Origin: Planctomycetota bacterium
GTDB lineage: Bacteria; Planctomycetota; Planctomycetia; Pirellulales; UBA7805
Length of the DNA stretch: 19,140 nucleotides
Reading direction: 5' to 3'
NCBI GenBank assembly: GCA_014237955.1
Contig: JABABY010000003.1
Coordinates: 1-19,140 of the forward strand
The notes below the pieces were generated by a model, which ran no database searches, was not told the origin of the DNA, and was given only the letters and a program-made list of their open reading frames with translations. Each line of letters begins with the position of its first letter. Positions within the stretch are counted from its first letter, which is position 1. This document shows positions 1 to 6,817 of the stretch, one piece after another. The position numbers were made by a program, and so were the translations under genes.

Positions 1-664
1 GTGTTCGAGGCATCAGCGCAGGGAAGAGTAGTGGCGTATAAAATTGGGCGTTGCTGATTATACCGAGCATTAAGTTTGCCGAGGCCAAACGATCGATACA
101 ATCGATGGCGAAGGGCATTGGCCAGACGGGATTTGTACGAACCTCGTATTCGATGGCCAGGCGCTTAACGTCGAAATTAGAAATGGTACCATCTGATAGC
201 GCAAGGACGGATCGAGTCACCGTTCTCCATATTTCAACAATATCGACTTCTGGGTAATCAACGCCGTCTTGTTTTTGTTTGGCATGCACTCTCAGAATTT
301 CCTGGCGGCAACCCGCAATCAGCTTTTTCCCCAGCGCGGTACAATCAGGCTCGCCAGAATGAGATGGCATCCTAAACGCTCCTGAATCACATTGAGTTGC
401 ATCAAGTGATTCATAGGACAATTCACGAAATATCTGGCCAATGGATTTCTCCAGGGAGCTCGAGCTATTCTGGAGCGTACTTGTGCCTGAAGTGACACCT
501 TCTGTACCAACGTCTCCACTACCACTAATAAATAGTGTGCCGTAAACATCAAAACACACTGCACGGATGTCTGCAATTTTCTGGGTCACCTCATTCTGGT
601 CAGTAGGCAATGGATCTAAAGGATGGCTTAAATCACGTATGATTTGGTTGTATTGGATGTTCAT
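1..664 (-). CDS. HAD-superfamily hydrolase, 3' end beyond left edge
   Basis: An open frame of 221 codons starts at the ATG at 664-662 and has no stop before the window edge, so the C-terminus is missing. HAD motif I is CFDVYGTL at residues 37-44, with D39 as the predicted nucleophile. Motif II is probably GIISNAQ at residues 201-207, with S204. About 150 residues separate the two motifs, which fits a cap (type C1) enzyme. The motif is DxYGT rather than DxDGT: Tyr replaces the second Asp that acts as general acid in most HAD phosphatases. This pattern is known from L-2-haloacid dehalogenase-like members. The ATG overlaps the stop of the upstream glycosyltransferase (ATGA), so the two are almost certainly co-translated. 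Residues 50-115 are rich in Ser, Thr and Gly and look like an insertion. The superfamily call is firm; the substrate is unknown. Confidence 0.8.
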   Translation of the reverse strand, partial: MNIQYNQIIRDLSHPLDPLPTDQNEVTQKIADIRAVCFDVYGTLFISGSGDVGTEGVTSGTSTLQNSSSSLEKSIGQIFRELSYESLDATQCDSGAFRMPSHSGEPDCTALGKKLIAGCRQEILRVHAKQKQDGVDYPEVDIVEIWRTVTRSVLALSDGTISNFDVKRLAIEYEVRTNPVWPMPFAIDCIDRLASANLMLGIISNAQFYTPLLFPALMPRT

Positions 665-2217
665 GACATTGATCGAACGGGACGAAATCGCTCTATTTCC
701 AAAAAGAAATCCAGTAACTCGTCACACCGAGCCAGGACTGCAACTGCCTCTTCGCGATCGACAACCAGAAGTCTTCGATACATTTCCTGTAGTCGCTGGC
801 CACAGGACAAAGGACAGTAATGGGCGCGAACGGCTTTCGCATTTTTCGACACAATCTGTGATTCTGTAATCCTATCCTGAGCTACTGAAATCAACGGGTT
901 CTCTTCCAACAGTTTCTCACAGTACTGCTCGGAGTTGCTGGCTTCCAGAATAAGACGACTCTGTATCTCCGGGGTCAACATCGCAAAATCAATCGTTCCG
1001 TCAGCGATTAATCGGTCAAAAGAATCCATCAACTCAGAGTCATTGTAGGATTTTCGATCGAAAGCGGAGATTGTTTTCTGATACGCCACAACGATTTGTT
1101 GACGAAGGTGATCCCGTCCTATCAAATCGATGGGGATAGCGAAACGATCGTAAAGAAAAGACAGGTCAATGTGATTTTGTTCAAACTCATCTGTGATCTC
1201 AGGCAGTTTGCGTCCGAGCAAACTGTGTCCGGCGAGTTGAGCCTCCAGAAACACCATCCCACAACCTTCGGCTACACTCGTTGTGATAAGAGCATCGGCA
1301 GCAGCTAGGCTCTCCTGAAATGACAGTTTCGCACCAAGCTCAAAAATGCACCGAAGGCCGGCTTCCTTCGTCATCCCTTTCCACCGATTGTATGCCGGCA
1401 ATTCCGCCACATTATTGGGCGCGAGGGTCACACCAAAGAATGCCTTTGTGCGCATTAGGGCGGACCACATGAGTAATTCGCCGATATTTTTTCTTCGGAT
1501 GCCGCGAACTGGAAAGAGAACCAATGGTGTGTCCACTGGTATTCCAAGATCTTTTTTGACTATGTTTTGACTCTTATTGTCGGCTCGAAGTTGTTCGAAT
1601 TCAACAATTGGATTTGGCAACTCATGCAGCCGATCCACTGCGACTCCGCTTTGGGCGAGAACTTTACAATCGCGGCCATTGAGTACGGCATAATGAATGT
1701 GAGATGCCTGGGGGTAGAGAAAATCCGCAACAGGGCCTCGCTGACTAGCGGAGATCGCCTTTGAAATGCGGGCATATTGTTCCGGGCGAAAATCCTCCGC
1801 AAAATCATGAATCTGTAATAGCAGTGGATAACCTGACGCGGCAAGTTTGTGAAGCGCGCCTGGCAGAGATATATTTTTCCCCAATGAATGATTGTGCACA
1901 TGAATGACTGTCCCTGCAGGATCAAACCCAATCTCAGCAAGCCGTCTGTGGAGGTCGTCTGATAGGCCTGTTGAATCGGGTTGCTCTTCGGGCCAAGCGT
2001 CATAACCCAAGGCAGCAACCGAATGAATAGAAACTTTAATATTCCGCAGTGATTTCAAGCATGGTGGGTTCCAGTCTTTTGTCTCCCCACCATGAAAAAT
2101 TGCCACTCTACAATTCCTGTTGTCGTCGAGTGCCAAATCCAACGATTGCAAATGATTTGCAATGACCTGCGTGACCCCGCCAGGATTGAGATGATAATGA
2201 ATGATTGCTATTTGCAT
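661..2217 (-). CDS. GT-B fold glycosyltransferase (GT4-like)
   Basis: This is a 518-residue cytosolic glycosyltransferase. The N-terminus reads MQIAIIHYHLNPGGVTQV, with the Gly-rich loop typical of GT-B acceptor domains at residues 11-17. The second Rossmann domain begins near residue 230 and carries FPVRGIRRKN (235-244), a basic donor-phosphate-binding segment. An E-x7-E nucleotide-sugar motif, EGCGMVFLE, lies at 317-325. Residues from about 400 to 518 form a helical extension that ordinary GT4 enzymes do not need. I chose the ATG at 2217 because it directly precedes the conserved beta strand; GAG lies about six bases upstream. The stop overlaps the start of the HAD gene by four bases. Known pairs in which a glycosyltransferase acts on a phosphorylated acceptor and a HAD phosphatase then removes the phosphate (sucrose, mannosylglycerate) suggest a compatible-solute or phospho-sugar pathway. 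That reading is inference. Confidence 0.82.
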   Translation of the reverse strand: MQIAIIHYHLNPGGVTQVIANHLQSLDLALDDNRNCRVAIFHGGETKDWNPPCLKSLRNIKVSIHSVAALGYDAWPEEQPDSTGLSDDLHRRLAEIGFDPAGTVIHVHNHSLGKNISLPGALHKLAASGYPLLLQIHDFAEDFRPEQYARISKAISASQRGPVADFLYPQASHIHYAVLNGRDCKVLAQSGVAVDRLHELPNPIVEFEQLRADNKSQNIVKKDLGIPVDTPLVLFPVRGIRRKNIGELLMWSALMRTKAFFGVTLAPNNVAELPAYNRWKGMTKEAGLRCIFELGAKLSFQESLAAADALITTSVAEGCGMVFLEAQLAGHSLLGRKLPEITDEFEQNHIDLSFLYDRFAIPIDLIGRDHLRQQIVVAYQKTISAFDRKSYNDSELMDSFDRLIADGTIDFAMLTPEIQSRLILEASNSEQYCEKLLEENPLISVAQDRITESQIVSKNAKAVRAHYCPLSCGQRLQEMYRRLLVVDREEAVAVLARCDELLDFFLEIERFRPVRSMS

Positions 2218-2544
2218 CAGATCTCAGTTAGCAATGTTTGCTAAATTTCAGGTGAACAAATCCCAGCATCCGGAATGAACCTCGCATGCACCACAAATCC
2301 ATCTTTTACTCCTGTCGGTAGCCAGCCAAGTCGCTTCGCAACATTATGAACGCCAAGAAGACCATAGGCTTCATACTAATTATCTATAAAGAACTTGTGG
2401 CAATATTTTTGTGTGCACTTTACAAACTTGCGCCATTTTTCAAATGGCTGCATTGTGTTGCCAAGCCACAATTTTAGCAAACTCCTCTTGATTTACATAC
2501 GCATGCGCCACATGATGAGCCACAGAGGTGGGATCCTTTTAAAT
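2218..2544. other. Divergent intergenic region, putative promoters
   Basis: These 327 bases separate the minus-strand glycosyltransferase from the plus-strand hemerythrin-like gene, so they should hold promoters for both. A TATAAA lies at 2385-2390, but I see no good -35 box at the right distance. The plus-strand frame stays open through 2395-2544, but its translation has no protein-like character and is not counted as coding. No hairpin terminator or RNA gene was recognised. Confidence 0.4.
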
Positions 2545-2997
2545 ATGAATATCCAGACGCAGGAGGCGGACGTGTTAGCAAATCCACTCGATGATGTCCG
2601 GATAGATATTAAAGAAAAGGGCCTGGAGAACCCTCGCCATTTAATCCAACACATTCGTACAATATTGAATCGCCCAACAAGCTCGCGCGAGGAAGTCAGC
2701 GAGCATCTCAAGCGACTACACCAATTACTTCAGAGTCAGTTTCTTCGCACATTTGATGATTCGTTTTTTGAAGAGATCATCTTCGAGGCCCCTTGGTTAA
2801 CACCGCATGCCGAATGTCTTCGCCAGCAGCAGGGAACACTCAAGGGAATGATTGATAACCTGGAATGGTTATCGATCATAAACAAGTCTTCTGTATATTG
2901 GCGGGATCGCGTTGGAACACAGTTTGAAGTTTTCGCAGATCTCTTTTTTGAGCACGATGCCGCTGTCCAAGATATACTACATGCTATCAACGGCTAG
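2545..2997 (+). CDS. Small helical protein, possibly degenerate hemerythrin-like
   Basis: The product is a soluble all-helical protein of 150 residues with no signal peptide or membrane segment. I set the start at the ATG at 2545 (MNIQTQEADV), preceded by GAGGTGGG at about 2525-2532. The frame is open further upstream to 2395, but that part looks non-coding. The helix pattern resembles HHE/hemerythrin four-helix bundles: a helix ending LHQLLQSQF (58-66), a FFEEIIFEAP helix (74-83), HAECLRQQQ (88-96), and a last helix FADLFFEHDAAV (130-141). Possible ligand positions keep H59, H88 and H137, but others that should be His or Glu are Gln or Val, so iron binding is doubtful. A candidate terminator lies at 3140-3160. 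The gene is convincing; the family assignment is a low-confidence pattern match. Confidence 0.6.
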   Translation: MNIQTQEADVLANPLDDVRIDIKEKGLENPRHLIQHIRTILNRPTSSREEVSEHLKRLHQLLQSQFLRTFDDSFFEEIIFEAPWLTPHAECLRQQQGTLKGMIDNLEWLSIINKSSVYWRDRVGTQFEVFADLFFEHDAAVQDILHAING

Positions 2998-3139
2998 TAT
3001 GAATACTTGTCCGGCAAATCGATGGCATTCTATAAGCTGGACATAATCTCTCCAGTCGGGCTTGCTCCAAAATTCCCCGCTTGTTCCTTCTAATAACCCT
3101 AGCCCCACTTGCACGAACGGGCTACAGCCCTTTAATATC

Positions 3140-3160
3140 AAGAGCCGTTTTGCTCTTTTT
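3140..3160 (+). terminator. Rho-independent terminator after hemerythrin-like gene
   Basis: A six-pair stem AAGAGC/GCTCTT (3140-3145 with 3152-3157) encloses the loop CGTTTT and runs directly into further T residues (3158-3160). A smaller GGGC-TACA-GCCC hairpin sits just before it at 3119-3130. The position, about 140 bases after the stop at 2997 and before the methyltransferase, fits a transcription stop between two separate plus-strand genes. Confidence 0.5.
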
Positions 3161-3228
3161 CACAATAGAAATGCCCCAAGATCGCAGCGTATTTTGGCGG
3201 ACCCGACGTACTTTCACTAACGAATACC

Positions 3229-4041
3229 ATGATTAATAACAGCCTGCAGCATCCACCTCTACGTAGCGACGTTAAAACAAAACGTCGCAAGAGCAGAATT
3301 GTTCATCGATTCGTGGAAAGAAATTTGATCCACCGTATCAGCTACGACAAATATCGCGAAAAAGTTCGCAAGGTCTACGGCGGCCGACGAGGCGCTTTGC
3401 TCACCAAATTCAGTAGTATTTCTGGACATCTTCAATTGGGCGAGCGGCTTCTTCGTAAACGACAATTTGATCCGAGTGGTCTGCGCAATATTCTCGACAT
3501 TGGGAGTGGTGCCGGCCAAATACTTGGGCATTTACTGAAATATGCGGATAGCCAAGCGCAGCTAACCGGAATCGACATCTCTCATAAAATGCTAGACCGC
3601 GCGCAGCGAAGGCTGAAAAGTACGAGGGTGCGACTTATTGCAGCCGATCTGGCACAGCTACCCTTTCCCGATAGTTTTTTTGATTGCGTAACCTGTGGTT
3701 ATGTGCTGGAACATCTGCCCAATGCCTATACAGGACTAGCGGAGATCAGCCGAGTCATGACACCGGGCGGACGGTTACTCTTATTTGCTACTGAAGACAG
3801 TTTTAGCGGTGCATGGACCAGTCGCCTCTGGACATGCCGAACCTACAACCGACGAGATCTACTCGGAACGTGTGAGGAATTCGGGCTGACCCTTGCCCAG
3901 GAACTTTGGTTTACCCGTATGCACCGATTTTTTCGCGCAGGTGGCATTTGCGTGGAACTTACCAAGTCGGGAGAAAACCATTCTCCTTCACCGCCAATTT
4001 CAGAATGTGCCACTCTCGACGGCCATTCGACGCTCGAATAG
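3229..4041 (+). CDS. Class I SAM-dependent methyltransferase
   Basis: The product has 270 residues and is presumed cytosolic. Motif I is LDIGSGAGQ (89-97), the glycine-rich SAM loop. The ribose-binding acidic residue is D116 in GIDIS. An AADLAQLPF segment (138-146) fits the adenine-contact region, and VMTPGGRLLL (176-185) is the usual post-motif III strand of the Methyltransf_11 group. The first 80 residues are basic and contain YDKYREKVRKVY, probably an acceptor-side helical extension. The last 25 residues are polar and unlikely to be structured. No clear ribosome-binding site precedes the ATG at 3229. The neighbours do not reveal the acceptor: a terminator lies upstream and a convergent signalling gene follows 29 bases downstream. 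The fold is secure; the substrate is unknown. Confidence 0.85.
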   Translation: MINNSLQHPPLRSDVKTKRRKSRIVHRFVERNLIHRISYDKYREKVRKVYGGRRGALLTKFSSISGHLQLGERLLRKRQFDPSGLRNILDIGSGAGQILGHLLKYADSQAQLTGIDISHKMLDRAQRRLKSTRVRLIAADLAQLPFPDSFFDCVTCGYVLEHLPNAYTGLAEISRVMTPGGRLLLFATEDSFSGAWTSRLWTCRTYNRRDLLGTCEEFGLTLAQELWFTRMHRFFRAGGICVELTKSGENHSPSPPISECATLDGHSTLE

Positions 4042-4051
4042 AAACTTTTTT

Positions 4052-4066
4052 CCGAGCCGTTCTCGG
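4052..4066. repeat. Short hairpin between convergent genes
   Basis: A perfect five-pair inverted repeat CCGAG/CTCGG has loop CCGTT and lies between the methyltransferase stop (4041) and the signalling-gene stop (4071). A T run precedes it on the plus strand, so the run is on the wrong side for a classic terminator in either direction. Its place between convergent genes is still where a transcription stop would be expected. Confidence 0.25.
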
Positions 4067-4070
4067 TAGC

Positions 4071-5864
4071 CTAGCTAGATCCGCTTGACTGCGATACACC
4101 GGAAGTTGCAAGAACCCTCTCAACAGTTTCCAGCAACTGATCCAAGCGGAACGGTTTGTAGAGAACCTCTTTCAGACCCGCCTGCCTGGCTTTCACAATG
4201 GAATGTCCCGGATCGTAGCCAAAACCAGTCATCAAAACCAACGGTAGCGTCTCTGAGCACTCAGAGAGCTTCTGCATCAATTCATAGCCATTCATATCCG
4301 GAAGCCGAATATCAGCTAATACCAAATCGTATCCCCCCAGCGATGTAATGTTACGAACCATAGAAAGGGTTTCTGTTCCATCGTGAGCAGTCTCCACAGA
4401 ACAATCATACCGCTCAAGCAACGCATGTGCTGCACTCCTTACGTTGTCGTCAGCATCGGCGACCAGAATACGGCGACCGGAAAGTAGCGGGCGAATTTCT
4501 GTCTGCAACGCTGTGGGAACTGCTTCACTCGGCGCCATATTCTGCCCAACTTTTTGAATCACCTGTTTGATATCACGGGCATTACGAAGAATTCGCTCGA
4601 GTCGAGAAATCACCTCCGGCTCATGCCCGATGTAGTGCTCCATTACACTGACTGCTTCATTGAGAATGTCATCTATAGGTAGTGCAACAGCGGTATGAAT
4701 TGCTTCAACACTTTTTGCAGCAGTGGTTGCTTTTTCGGCGACCAATAGCTCGAGAGTGCCAAGTGCTGCCGCCACATCACAGCTAAAGAGTTCGAGAAAT
4801 TGCAAGTCATTTTCCGTAAAAGCCTGTGGCTCTGGACTTTCAACGTTGAACGTGCCAAGCATTTCATCATGAGAAATCAGCGGGACCGTTATAGAACTTC
4901 TCGCATCCCGAGCACCCATCAGATACAACGGATCATCTGCCGTATTTTCACACAGATAGCTTCTTCCAGTTGCAGCAACAAATCCCGTCACACCATTATG
5001 CTGCGGTTTCGCATAAAGCGCACGCTGTGACGCTTCGGGATCCATGCCGAGAGTCAACAGGGGATCGAGTTTTCCTGTTTTTTGGTCCAACAGCCTTATT
5101 TCCATTACATCATAATGAAGAAGCTCATCGGTATAGTGGACAATATTCGACTTGAGCAACTCAACCCGCTCCTCAACCGACATGTGCCTGAGTTCTTCTG
5201 GCTTTAAATCAGCCAATTCCATTCCAGCTTTATGGATCGCCTCCATTTTTTGTTGCTGCTGCATCTCTTGAGTGACATCCCGAACAGTCACTATCAGGTG
5301 ATGTGGTATCGATTCCCCTTCAAAAATTGGGGATACGTGAATATGAAAGTAACGGTTGACTGCAGTTCGCAGCGTGGAATTACTGGCTACACCTGAGGAA
5401 AGAGCGGTGTGCAATGGACAAAAATCGGGACCCAGAATTTCCGGACTTGAAAGAACACTATAAAAATTTTCGCCAATGATCATTTTCTGATCGTACCACT
5501 CGGTCATACATTCGTTATGCCAGATGATCTTATTTTCACTATCTAGTAAGACAACACCATCAGACATTGACTTTAGAACAAGATCGTTCTGCATGAGGTG
5601 CCCCAGTTGTTCCAGGGCAGGCACATGATCTTCCATGACATAGACTCCGTCGTAGGAGTCGCGTCGTAGATGCGCCAGAGCACGTAGATCACTGGCAACA
5701 GAGACCACTTCAAAGTGGTCATTCAGATATTGACCGAACGAGTCGTTCCGCCCTTTAAGATCACCAACCAGAAGAATTTTTGGCTTTCTGGACAAACTCC
5801 TGTGTTCCCCCGTTCGCTCGGGTTGGCACACACCTATTCTTTCCAGCAATAGGGCATTTTTCAC
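4071..5864 (-). CDS. PAS-GAF-receiver signalling protein lacking an ATPase domain
   Basis: The product has 597 residues and no membrane segment. Domains in order: a receiver-like region (28-90) whose acidic pocket is not evident; a PAS domain (about 92-198, with MSDGVVLLDSENKIIWHN at its start and VTVRDVTQE at its end); a GAF domain (about 235-375); a helical stretch (385-440) resembling a HisKA dimerisation hairpin; and a C-terminal receiver (464-585). The receiver is intact: D470/D472/D473 acidic cluster, phospho-acceptor D518 (LVLADIRLPD), T546 and K570. In the helical stretch H390 (AIHTAVALP) resembles an H-box with altered spacing to the proline. No HATPase_c domain follows, so it cannot autophosphorylate and must receive phosphate from another kinase. 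The start is a GTG at 5864 with no strong ribosome-binding site; an internal start near residue 24 is possible. Its kinase and output partner are not in this window. Confidence 0.85.
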   Translation of the reverse strand: MKNALLLERIGVCQPERTGEHRSLSRKPKILLVGDLKGRNDSFGQYLNDHFEVVSVASDLRALAHLRRDSYDGVYVMEDHVPALEQLGHLMQNDLVLKSMSDGVVLLDSENKIIWHNECMTEWYDQKMIIGENFYSVLSSPEILGPDFCPLHTALSSGVASNSTLRTAVNRYFHIHVSPIFEGESIPHHLIVTVRDVTQEMQQQQKMEAIHKAGMELADLKPEELRHMSVEERVELLKSNIVHYTDELLHYDVMEIRLLDQKTGKLDPLLTLGMDPEASQRALYAKPQHNGVTGFVAATGRSYLCENTADDPLYLMGARDARSSITVPLISHDEMLGTFNVESPEPQAFTENDLQFLELFSCDVAAALGTLELLVAEKATTAAKSVEAIHTAVALPIDDILNEAVSVMEHYIGHEPEVISRLERILRNARDIKQVIQKVGQNMAPSEAVPTALQTEIRPLLSGRRILVADADDNVRSAAHALLERYDCSVETAHDGTETLSMVRNITSLGGYDLVLADIRLPDMNGYELMQKLSECSETLPLVLMTGFGYDPGHSIVKARQAGLKEVLYKPFRLDQLLETVERVLATSGVSQSSGSS

Positions 5865-6354
5865 CCGAAAATTTACTCAGTGCCCCGCATCGTTCCAATC
5901 CACATACATCTTACTATGCAGATGGCCATATTTTGGAGGATCGGTTCAAATTATTGCAATCATTTAGTCGCGAAGGGATGATTTGGACTATTTTCGGTAT
6001 GAATTGTTTGCCAAGACAAACTTTTCGGCATTAGCAGCACAATCGATACGACTTCCATTCCCAGATTGTGTCTGAAAAGTGGGCATCGACTCATGCCGGG
6101 ATGGCAATCATAGTCCGAACATCAATATACAACAAGGAGTTGTGCCACCGAGCGGCGAGCATGATCGGACTCTTACACGAGCATCCCATACGGACTTGTC
6201 CACTGAGATCATCCTCACAATTGATACAGCCACTTCCACTGCAATTTTTTCAGAGATCATCTCTGATCGTAATTGGGTCGGCATATTTCAGTTGTTTAAA
6301 TTGCCCGGTCGATACAGAGGATACACCGATGAAATAGATATTCGAAAGGATTTG
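5865..6354. other. Long non-coding stretch with one palindrome
   Basis: About 490 bases lie between the divergently placed signalling gene and the small membrane-protein gene. Open frames run through parts of it (for example a plus frame from 6079), but their translations are not protein-like before 6355. It should contain promoters for both flanking genes, although I recognise no convincing -35/-10 pair. The only clear structure is the perfect inverted repeat at 6250-6266, listed separately. Confidence 0.4.
6250..6266. repeat. Perfect inverted repeat, possible operator
   Basis: Arms TCAGAGA and TCTCTGA pair perfectly around the three-base loop TCA. The element lies about 90 bases upstream of the small membrane-protein start. 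The adjacent T run is on its left side, so it does not read as a plus-strand terminator. An operator or a 5'-leader hairpin are both possible. Confidence 0.3.
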
Positions 6355-6603
6355 ATGAAAATGTGGCGATCATTGTTCCTCGCAATCGGATTTTTTATCG
6401 GCCTGATTGGTTTTGAATGCCTTTTTATCGAGGCGGCCATTTTCACACAATCGAGTGAGGTTGTCGCTCCCGACTTTCACTCTCTATCCACTCAGATCCC
6501 AATCACCATTTCTCCACCTGACTGGGCACCCTGGGTATGCATGGCCTGTGGAACCATCGTAATGATTTATTCCTTTACCATCCCCCGTCGGGTAAGGGGA
6601 TAG
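6355..6603 (+). CDS. Small two-helix membrane protein, function unknown
   Basis: The product has 82 residues. The N-terminus MKMWRSLFLAIGFFIGLIGF begins a transmembrane helix (about 5-25). A polar loop of about 30 residues follows, then a second helix near WVCMACGTIVMIYSFTI (60-76), and the chain ends in the basic IPRRVRG. Both termini are predicted to be cytoplasmic. I chose the ATG at 6355 because AAAGGA (6344-6349) lies at a workable distance; the ATG at 6361 is the alternative. The open frame extends upstream to 6079, but that part does not look coding. The short length and the MWRS-type start resemble conserved small membrane proteins I associate with planctomycetes, which is recollection rather than proof. 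The gene stands alone, with a large hairpin immediately after the stop. Confidence 0.6.
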   Translation: MKMWRSLFLAIGFFIGLIGFECLFIEAAIFTQSSEVVAPDFHSLSTQIPITISPPDWAPWVCMACGTIVMIYSFTIPRRVRG

Positions 6604-6605
6604 GC

Positions 6606-6641
6606 TGCTCAACCGACATTCGTTCGGAATGCTACTGAGCA
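6606..6641 (+). other. Two-part hairpin just after small membrane gene
   Basis: Outer arms TGCTCA (6606-6611) and TGAGCA (6636-6641) enclose inner arms CATTC (6617-6621) and GAATG (6627-6631), separated by an internal loop. It starts two bases after the stop codon. There is no T run after it, so it is either a 3'-end stabilising structure or a weak terminator. Confidence 0.35.
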
Positions 6642-6745
6642 CCTCTGTACACGGCCACCACTTTGGTACGTGCAATTTTCGTGGAAGAAAAGAGACTTTT
6701 TTTCTACTTAGCATCACAACCGTGCGCTTCTAAAGCGATAAACTG

Positions 6746-6774
6746 TTGACAGCTACCTTTTGCTGGTATACGAA
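6746..6774 (+). promoter_or_regulatory. Candidate sigma70-type promoter for sulfatase 1
   Basis: A perfect TTGACA (6746-6751) is followed by TATACG after 15 bases or TACGAA after 17 bases. It lies about 45-85 bases before the likely sulfatase start. A short inverted repeat, CGCTT-CTA-AAGCG (6725-6737), sits immediately upstream and could be an operator. The -10 element is imperfect. Confidence 0.42.
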
Positions 6775-6817
6775 TAAAATATAAACTTGCTGCCCGTATG
6801 ATTGCACGCTCTGACTT

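Noticed and set aside
1560..2018. A 152-codon open frame inside the glycosyltransferase gene in another minus-strand frame
   Set aside because: Its translation has no domain or protein-like composition, and the overlapping glycosyltransferase frame has clear family motifs.
2395..2544. Upstream extension of the hemerythrin-like frame to an earlier start
   Set aside because: The extra 50 residues are an unusual mix rich in aromatics and His, and GAGGTGGG supports the start at 2545.
6079..6354. Upstream extension of the small membrane-protein frame
   Set aside because: The translated sequence is not protein-like and a better start with a ribosome-binding site lies at 6355.
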